49,171 bases of DNA from Paracoccaceae bacterium (GTDB lineage: Bacteria > Pseudomonadota > Alphaproteobacteria > Rhodobacterales > Rhodobacteraceae): positions 1,998 to 51,168 of the forward strand of contig VYFX01000008.1 in the NCBI GenBank assembly GCA_009842205.1, read 5' to 3'. The translations under genes and the position numbers were made by a program. How positions within the stretch are numbered: the stretch's first letter is position 1; every line of letters starts with the position of its first letter. The notes below the pieces were generated by a model that did no database searches, was not told the DNA's origin, and saw only the letters and a program-made list of their open reading frames with translations. Below are positions 43,433-49,171 of the stretch, one piece after another.

Positions 43433-43913
43433 GATAAGACTATTCAATAGTTGATTTTTCTCTGGTATACAAAAAACCAGATACCAATTCAAGCATTACT
43501 TCATGTTATTTTTTCAAAAAAAATTCACTGCCCTATTTTTGATTACCATAGGGTAAACTCAGACCACTAACAGACTGACGGTCAACCTCTAGATTGAGAA
43601 CAGGATAATGTGCCTCGGATTCTGCTTTTTCATCTGGATTTACGGAAGATGAGTAAAATTACAAAAGAATTTGATAATGAGTTAGAAAATTCTTCCAAGG
43701 CGAGCATATTCAAAGAATATTACTTCATATTTTGGTATCATAATTTTCAACACCGATTTTGTTTCCGTGAAGCAACTTCAGTTGAAAAAATTTCTATATG
43801 TTACTATTTCCTTGCTAGTTTCCAGAATTGATTGATAAACTATGACCAGTTATTGGATATTACCGGAATTGTATCCCTTTTAAAGGTCTGAATTGTTTGG
43901 AGAGGATAATTAA
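43433..43913. other. Regulatory gap between gntR and the DUF1178 gene
   Basis: These 481 bases separate divergent genes. Besides the GntR-type site, CCCTAT and ATAGGG form a 6-bp inverted repeat with an 11-base spacer at 43531-43553. I see no convincing gene. The one open frame (about 73 codons from a GTG at 43610) lacks a good start and has odd composition. Confidence 0.45.
43463..43472. promoter_or_regulatory. Candidate GntR operator TGGTATACAA
   Basis: The decamer fits the FadR-subfamily operator pattern T-N-G-T-N-N-A-C-N-A exactly and lies 31-40 bp upstream of the gntR start. Part of it recurs nearby as ATACC in the opposite orientation (43481-43485). This placement suits autorepression. 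Confidence 0.45.
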
Positions 43914-44369
43914 ATGATCAAGTTTTCATTGTCCTGTGAGAATAGCCATGTTTTTGAAAGCTGGTTCGAATCCAACAACGCTTTCGATACATTGTATTCC
44001 AAGGAGTTGCTGACATGCCCAATCTGCAACTCGACACAGGTCGGCAAAAATATCATGTCTCCCAATATTGTTGCTAAGCTGAATCCTACCAAAGAAGAAA
44101 GCAAGCCACAAGAAAATGACAAGAAAATTGACCTTCAAAAACCTCTTTCAAAATATGAGGAAGCCCTTCAAACACTTAAACACGAAGTAGAAAAGAATTC
44201 CGAGTATGTGGGTAAGGATTTTGTTGAGCAAGCAAGAATGATGTTTCAGAGCGAAACCAAGAAACGGTCAATTCACGGAGAAGCTTCCATCAAAGAAGCT
44301 AAGGAACTTGTGGAAGAAGGTATTCCTGTAATGCCACTTCCGTGGCCTTCTATATCTAACACTAATTGA
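43914..44369 (+). CDS. DUF1178 family protein
   Basis: The 151-residue protein starts with MIKFSLSCENSHVFESWF and has a zinc-ribbon-like CPICNS pair and an N-terminal cysteine. Conserved DUF1178 segments follow: VEKNSEYVGKDFVEQARMMF and RSIHGEASIKEAKELVEEGIPVMPLPWP. The family is common in alphaproteobacteria and has no known function. It is cytoplasmic by lack of signal or membrane segments. It is 174 bp upstream of lysC, in the same direction. Confidence 0.92.
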   Translation: MIKFSLSCENSHVFESWFESNNAFDTLYSKELLTCPICNSTQVGKNIMSPNIVAKLNPTKEESKPQENDKKIDLQKPLSKYEEALQTLKHEVEKNSEYVGKDFVEQARMMFQSETKKRSIHGEASIKEAKELVEEGIPVMPLPWPSISNTN

Positions 44370-44543
44370 ACTTTTCAGAATTTTCCGAACAACCAGATTG
44401 TTTGGTATTATTTTACTTACCCTTTCATCTATCATGTTTATTTACGTACAATAGCCGGACAGATTTTTGATAAAATGACATTGAATATAAATCCAGCAGA
44501 TCGAAACGTGTTTGCCCATTGGCTAAAATTCCGGGGATAGGTC

Positions 44544-45788
44544 ATGGCCAAAATTGTAATGAAATTTGGTGGCACCTCCGTTGCAGATCTGGAACGTATG
44601 CGTATTGCGGCTTCCTATATCAAGGAGGAAGTTGACAAGGGTAATGAGGTAATCGTTATTGTTTCGGCCATGGCTGGAGAAACAAACAAGCTTGTGGAAA
44701 CCGTCAATTCTGTTTCCTCATTTTTTGATGCCCGGGAATACGATGCTGTCGTTTCTTCCGGCGAAAATGTAACCTCGGGAATCCTAGCCTTGATTTTGCA
44801 GGACATGAATATTCCAGCCCGTAGTTGGCAAGGTTGGCAAGTACCGATCACAACCTCGTCCACACATAGTTCAGCCCGAATCATGGATATTTGTACGCAA
44901 AACGTGAACGCCAAGTTTGAGGAAGGGCTCAAAGTTGCAGTGGTGGCCGGATTCCAGGGAATTAGTGAAGAAAACCGAATTACGACTTTGGGTCGAGGTG
45001 GTTCCGACCTGACGGCTGTTGCTTTTGCTGCCAAATTTGACTGTAAGCGATGTGATATATTCACGGATGTCGATGGAGTTTATACTGCTGATCCCAGAAT
45101 TGTATTCAAAGCGAGAAAACTTAACAGAATTTCCTACGATGAGATGCTGGAGCTTGCATCTCTAGGGGCTAAGGTCTTGCAAACCAGATCGGTTCAAATG
45201 GCAATGGCACATCAGGTACCGGTTTATGTACGATCCAGTTTTACGGGGAAGTCAGGTACTTTGGTCTGTAGTGAGGACAAGAAAATGGAAAACAGAACAA
45301 TTTCAGGAATTGCCCATTCACGGGATGAAACAAAAATATCAATAATATCGGTTGCCGACCGCCCGGGTATAGCCGCTACAATATTTGGTGCTCTATCTGA
45401 TCATGGTATAATCGTAGACATGATTGTCCAGAATATCTCTGAAAGTGGTCGAACGGATATTACTTTTTCCTGTCCCTTGGAACAATCAGCACTGGCTGAA
45501 AAAGCCTTATTGGAAGCCAAGGAAAAGAATCTGGTAAATTTTCATGAGATATTACAGGATCTGGAAGTTTGCAAAATTTCTGTAGTAGGAATAGGTATGC
45601 GTTCCCAATCAGGCGTTGCAGCCAAAATGTTCTCCATTTTGGCCGATGAAGGAATCAATATACAGATCATTTCGACTTCCGAGATAAAAATATCTGTACT
45701 GGTGGAACGAAAATACATGGAACTGGCCGTTCAAGCCCTTCATGATAAGTTCGAACTTCATACCAATAGAATATCATCGGAACAATGA
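44544..45788 (+). CDS. lysC: Aspartate kinase
   Basis: This enzyme phosphorylates aspartate at the start of lysine, threonine and methionine synthesis. The 414-residue protein has the amino-acid-kinase domain (about 1-245; KFGGTSVADLERM, and TTLGRGGSDLTAVA, which is typical of the active site) and two C-terminal ACT domains (about 265-405) that usually give feedback inhibition by lysine or threonine. A strong GGGGATAGG-like site precedes the ATG. The stop overlaps the ptsP start (ATGA). The lysC-ptsP pair is a familiar alphaproteobacterial arrangement. Confidence 0.95.
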   Translation: MAKIVMKFGGTSVADLERMRIAASYIKEEVDKGNEVIVIVSAMAGETNKLVETVNSVSSFFDAREYDAVVSSGENVTSGILALILQDMNIPARSWQGWQVPITTSSTHSSARIMDICTQNVNAKFEEGLKVAVVAGFQGISEENRITTLGRGGSDLTAVAFAAKFDCKRCDIFTDVDGVYTADPRIVFKARKLNRISYDEMLELASLGAKVLQTRSVQMAMAHQVPVYVRSSFTGKSGTLVCSEDKKMENRTISGIAHSRDETKISIISVADRPGIAATIFGALSDHGIIVDMIVQNISESGRTDITFSCPLEQSALAEKALLEAKEKNLVNFHEILQDLEVCKISVVGIGMRSQSGVAAKMFSILADEGINIQIISTSEIKISVLVERKYMELAVQALHDKFELHTNRISSEQ

Positions 45789-48049
45789 ACGACCAAACGC
45801 TAGAAATATCTTCCCAGGAATTACTGCTCAGGCTAAATGATACTTTAGCCAGTCAGGGAGACGGTCAGGAACGATTAAACCAGATTACTGAAATCGTATC
45901 CCAATCCATGGGTGTGGATGTATGCTCAATATACCTCCATAGAGATCCCAAAACCCTCGAACTCTGCGCGACCAAGGGTCTGAATCCTGAAGCCGTTCAT
46001 GTTACCCGTTTAAGGGTTAATGAGGGTCTGGTTGGTAAGGTCTCCAGGCTATCCGAACCGGTAAATTCCGCTGATGCCCCATCAGAAAAGGGGTTCCGTT
46101 ACATGGCAGAAACCGGGGAAGAACGATACTCCTCGTTTTTGGGAGTGCCCATCCAAAGGTTGGGCCAAATGCTTGGTGTTCTGGTTGTACAAACCAAGGA
46201 ATCCAGAAGTTTCCTCAACAGTGAGGTCAATACCCTGGCTGTTGTTGCCACGGTTTTGGCGGAAATGAGGGAAACCGGCATAATCACCGGTGAGGGAAAG
46301 GCACTTTCTGCCCTTCATACCCAACCGGTAACATACAATGGACTGGTTGCACATGATGGTTTTGCTGAAGGACGAGTGCTTTTGCATGAACCCAGGGTTG
46401 TTATCACGAATCCCGTATCAGCCAATCCAAAACAGGAATTGACTCGACTGAAAAATGCGATTGCAGAACTTCGGGGTACCGTTGATTACCTACTGGAATC
46501 ACAAATGCAACATACCCTTTCCATTGAGCAAAGGGAAATTCTTGAAACCTACAGGATGTTCGCAAATTCATCCGGATGGTTGACCAGAATGGAAGGCAAC
46601 ATTGCTACCGGCTTGTCGGCCGAGGCCTCGGTTGAAAAAGAGCAATCAGAAGCCCGAGCCCGCATGGAGAAATCACCTGACCCTTATCTCAGGGATCGGT
46701 TTCATGATCTTGATGATCTCTTTAATCGCCTCCTCAGGATTCTTACCGGTCAGGGAAGAAACATCAAGGACGACATGCCGGAAAACCCTATCCTGATTGC
46801 CAGAAACATAGGTCCCGGCGAACTTCTCGAATACGGTAAAAATCTAAAGGGAATAGTACTTGAAGAAGGTTCGGTCGGTTCACATGCAACCATTATCGCA
46901 AGGGCCATGGCCATTCCACTGATGATTCATGTCAAGGGCATAACAACAGAAGCATTGAATGACGATGTAATTTTCATTGATAGTGAAAATAAATCCGTTC
47001 ATTTAAGGCCTGATGATTTCGTGGCTTCGGCAATCCATAACAGGATTGAAATGGCCGAATCCGTCAAGGCGACTTATGCCAAAATCCGGAACCTGCCTGC
47101 CTTAACCAAGGATGGTAAAAATATCGGACTTTATATCAATGCCGGATTGATGGCCGAGCTTCCGAATCTGGAACGTTCTGGAGCAGAAGGAGTTGGGTTA
47201 TTCAGGACTGAATTGAGATTCTTAAACTCTAGTAATATCCCCACCAGGGAAGATTTGGCCAAACAATACTCTCAGGTACTGGACTCAGCTGGAGGTAAAA
47301 GGGTCATTTTTCGAACTGTTGACATAGGTTCGGACAAGATGGTTCCCTACATGAAGAGGGAAGAGGAACCAAATCCGGCAATGGGATGGCGAGCCATCAG
47401 AATTTCACTTGATAAACCCGGATTTTTACGAATGCAATGTCAGGCATTGTATAATGGTGCAAAGGGACGTCCTTTAAGCATAATGTTTCCCATGGTTTCA
47501 AGTTATGATGAATTTACCCAAGCCAAGAAAATCTGTTTGATTCAGTTAGAGAGATTTAAAAAAATGGGTAAGGTAATTCCCGAGAGCCTGGAAATCGGTG
47601 CCATGCTGGAAACACCTTCTCTTGCTTTTGCACCTGATGATTTCTATAAATCAACCGATTTCATTTCCATCGGTGGGAATGACCTTAAGCAGTTTTTCTT
47701 TGCTGCCGACAGGCAAAATGAAAGGGTTCGCAGTCGATACCATGCCTTGTATTTGAGTTACCTTCACTTCATAGAGTATATTTGCAACCGCTGTAAGGAG
47801 AACAAAACCAAAGTCAGTTATTGTGGTGAGGATGCAGGGAATCCTGAAATTGCCATTTGCCTTGCTGCCATGGGTGTTGAAACCTTCTCAATCAGGTCAG
47901 CCAGCCTCGGTCGCGTAAAGCATTACCTCAGGCAGGTGGATTTGGAAGAAATCAAAGGCTTGATTGCTACTGCAAGAAGCGAAGGAAAAACCACTTTCAC
48001 AGAAGGTATTAAGCAGGTTATGGCCAAGTGTGAAAGCTCGGTTACATAA
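45785..48049 (+). CDS. ptsP: Phosphoenolpyruvate-protein phosphotransferase PtsP (EI-Ntr)
   Basis: EI-Ntr starts the nitrogen PTS phosphorelay, passing phosphate from PEP to NPr and then to EIIA-Ntr. It has no sugar transport role of its own. The 754-residue protein has an N-terminal GAF domain (about 20-165), then the PTS N-terminal helical domain, the phosphohistidine in GSVGSHATIIARAMAIP, and the PEP-binding barrel with GAEGVGLFRTELRFL. The active-site cysteine lies in SYCGEDAGNPEIAI. In many bacteria GAF senses glutamine. Its NPr and EIIA partners are not in this window. Confidence 0.95.
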   Translation: MNDQTLEISSQELLLRLNDTLASQGDGQERLNQITEIVSQSMGVDVCSIYLHRDPKTLELCATKGLNPEAVHVTRLRVNEGLVGKVSRLSEPVNSADAPSEKGFRYMAETGEERYSSFLGVPIQRLGQMLGVLVVQTKESRSFLNSEVNTLAVVATVLAEMRETGIITGEGKALSALHTQPVTYNGLVAHDGFAEGRVLLHEPRVVITNPVSANPKQELTRLKNAIAELRGTVDYLLESQMQHTLSIEQREILETYRMFANSSGWLTRMEGNIATGLSAEASVEKEQSEARARMEKSPDPYLRDRFHDLDDLFNRLLRILTGQGRNIKDDMPENPILIARNIGPGELLEYGKNLKGIVLEEGSVGSHATIIARAMAIPLMIHVKGITTEALNDDVIFIDSENKSVHLRPDDFVASAIHNRIEMAESVKATYAKIRNLPALTKDGKNIGLYINAGLMAELPNLERSGAEGVGLFRTELRFLNSSNIPTREDLAKQYSQVLDSAGGKRVIFRTVDIGSDKMVPYMKREEEPNPAMGWRAIRISLDKPGFLRMQCQALYNGAKGRPLSIMFPMVSSYDEFTQAKKICLIQLERFKKMGKVIPESLEIGAMLETPSLAFAPDDFYKSTDFISIGGNDLKQFFFAADRQNERVRSRYHALYLSYLHFIEYICNRCKENKTKVSYCGEDAGNPEIAICLAAMGVETFSIRSASLGRVKHYLRQVDLEEIKGLIATARSEGKTTFTEGIKQVMAKCESSVT

Positions 48050-48063
48050 TAATCGATTGATTA

Positions 48064-48561
48064 CTAACACTTCGAGAATGGACTTCTGACTTTCCCCTTA
48101 AGCAAATTCCTTGCACCTTCAGTTAACTCAAGACACAATATCCTGTTTGGATCGGTCGGGGGTGGAAACTCAACGGTTTTTATTACCGAAAAGCCAAATT
48201 TGGAATAATATGGCTCGTCTCCAACAAGCAGTATTGCTTCCCAATCCAATTCTCTGGCTTTGGATATCCCCTCACCGATAAGGTATGAGCCAATACCTTC
48301 TCCCTGATGCGTATGATGGACAGCTATTGGACCCAATAGAAGTACCTTAAATTCATTTTGCCCAACCCTGACTGGCCAGAATCTAATTGATCCTACTATC
48401 GAACCATCATCTTCTTTAGCAACCATTGATAATGCCTCTATATGCTGATTCTCAATCCTTAACTGGTAAGATGAAAGATTGGTTCGGCCCAAACCAAATG
48501 CATTATCAAGCAAGACTTCAATTTTGGTACAATCTTCTGGTTTTTCCTTATCGAAGATCAA
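48064..48561 (-). CDS. GNAT N-acetyltransferase
   Basis: The 165-residue protein has the GNAT fold. Its acetyl-CoA loop is HTHQGEGIGSYLIGEGI (a Q-x-x-G-x-G form), preceded by the core strand VLLLGPIAVHH. Near the C-terminus LVGDEPYYSKFGFS is typical of the YhbS-like branch. The acceptor cannot be told from the sequence. It is convergent with ptsP, only 14 bp apart, and marks the switch to accessory genes where prfA or similar would often follow ptsP. Confidence 0.85.
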   Translation of the reverse strand: MIFDKEKPEDCTKIEVLLDNAFGLGRTNLSSYQLRIENQHIEALSMVAKEDDGSIVGSIRFWPVRVGQNEFKVLLLGPIAVHHTHQGEGIGSYLIGEGISKARELDWEAILLVGDEPYYSKFGFSVIKTVEFPPPTDPNRILCLELTEGARNLLKGKVRSPFSKC

Positions 48562-48582
48562 AATTCAAAACCACTCATTAAA

Positions 48583-49146
48583 TTACTGTTTGAGTTCACT
48601 AGAAATTTTCAAAGACGCACGCTCTCCTGGTTTATATGCAGCTTTATTTTGTCGCCATTCAAACTCGAAATAAGCATCATAACCAAGATAATTGGCACAT
48701 CGATAAATAATCCCGGCTGCATTCACTGCATTCACACCTTGAAAAGAGAACCTGTGCGTTGGAATAAATTTATACCCTTCATTTTCTTTTCTTCCAGCTA
48801 CAACCTTGGCTCCAGAAATCCGTATCAAATCTTCAATATGTTTGCAGGTCTTCATTACTTCTGTAAGTGCAAGCTTCAATAATTCATTCCAATTAATTTT
48901 TTCCGGTTTTTTATCACCAAAACTTGCATCAAGTAGTTTAGTAAACTTTAATTCGGGTATCATTTCAACACCGTATCTTCGTATTTTGTCAGTTATTTCT
49001 TCTTGATTCATTTGCTCCATATTTCCATAATTACCTATTTCTGATTGATCAAGAAGTCTGAGAATAACTGATTCAGCTGTTTCATTAAATTTTGCTTTCA
49101 TTTCTAGCCTTTGATAAGTATTTTCAGTAATTTCTAATATTTTCAT
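48583..49146 (-). CDS. RHH-like N-terminal protein of unknown function
   Basis: The start is placed at the ATG at 49146, preceded by GGAG; a longer frame begins four codons upstream. The 187-residue product begins MKILEITENTYQRLEMKAKF followed by AESVILRLL, which resembles the ribbon-helix-helix start of SeqA and RHH antitoxins. The rest (about 75-187) is a mixed alpha/beta domain with INWNELLKLALTEVMKTC, FIPTHRFSFQGVNAVNAAGII and a conserved-looking YFEFEWRQNKAAYKPGERA. I do not recognise the second domain. Its combination with an RHH head suggests DNA binding. It is 21 bp from the GNAT gene and probably co-transcribed with it. Confidence 0.65.
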   Translation of the reverse strand: MKILEITENTYQRLEMKAKFNETAESVILRLLDQSEIGNYGNMEQMNQEEITDKIRRYGVEMIPELKFTKLLDASFGDKKPEKINWNELLKLALTEVMKTCKHIEDLIRISGAKVVAGRKENEGYKFIPTHRFSFQGVNAVNAAGIIYRCANYLGYDAYFEFEWRQNKAAYKPGERASLKISSELKQ

Positions 49147-49171
49147 ATCTATCTCCATTAATTAATATAAT

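Noticed and set aside
43610-43831. 73-codon plus-strand frame in the gntR/DUF1178 gap
   Set aside because: It has only a GTG start without a good ribosome binding site, a composition rich in Phe and Tyr typical of AT-rich noncoding DNA, and no recognisable motif.
1-49171. tRNA genes, rRNA genes or CRISPR arrays
   Set aside because: No cloverleaf-like sequence, rRNA segment or regularly spaced repeat was recognised by reading. A dedicated scan was not possible.

Overview
The window looks like a chromosomal segment of a moderately low-GC alphaproteobacterium, probably free-living and heterotrophic. The evidence is the alphaproteobacterial-type sigma-70 core regions, the DUF6476/rluD and dnaG-rpoD neighbourhood, a DUF1178 gene, the lysC-ptsP pair and the abundance of TRAP and TTT carboxylate transporters. 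No tRNA, rRNA, CRISPR or transposase gene was recognised.

Layout. 1-0.9 kb: a decayed zeta-toxin-like ATPase with its intact small partner. 1-4.5 kb: rluD and a DUF6476 gene with overlapping divergent start codons, then dnaG. 4.7-9.5 kb: a giant primary sigma factor (rpoD, about 1,575 residues against the usual 600-700). 9.5-13.9 kb: nrdR-ribD-ribE-ribBA-ribH-nusB. 14-18 kb: an MFS transporter, metG and a small-molecule kinase-like gene. 18.2-22.9 kb: a tightly overlapping trio of RND/MMPL exporter, LolA-like periplasmic protein and DUF1302-like outer-membrane barrel. 23-24.5 kb: a BrnT-type toxin-antitoxin pair between two direct copies of a sulfatase 3' end. 24.3-29.9 kb: a sulfatase-TRAP-TAXI operon with a divergent LysR gene. 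29.9-33.6 kb: small accessory genes (DUF805, rhomboid protease, AlbA_2/ATPase-like, a secreted protein). 33.7-43.4 kb: a TctABC uptake system and a gntR-ThDP enzyme-frc-formyltransferase-fhs operon. 43.9-49.1 kb: DUF1178, lysC, ptsP, a GNAT acetyltransferase and an RHH-like unknown.

How the genes fit together. Replication priming, housekeeping transcription, dNTP control, flavin synthesis and antitermination form a long co-directional growth block. The 33.7-43.4 kb block reads as one catabolic unit: a carboxylate is imported, converted to a CoA thioester by Frc, cleaved by a ThDP enzyme to formyl-CoA, and the formate is passed to tetrahydrofolate by Fhs. The sulfatase operon reads as import of a sulfated organic compound followed by cytoplasmic desulfation.

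The most unusual object is RpoD. Between an ordinary region 1.1 and ordinary regions 2-4 it carries what look by eye like four diverged tandem copies of the sigma non-conserved region (NCR). The first copy is also followed by a degenerate region-2-like segment. The reading frame is open throughout and the promoter-binding core is well conserved, so the protein is probably functional. I know of no described sigma factor built this way.
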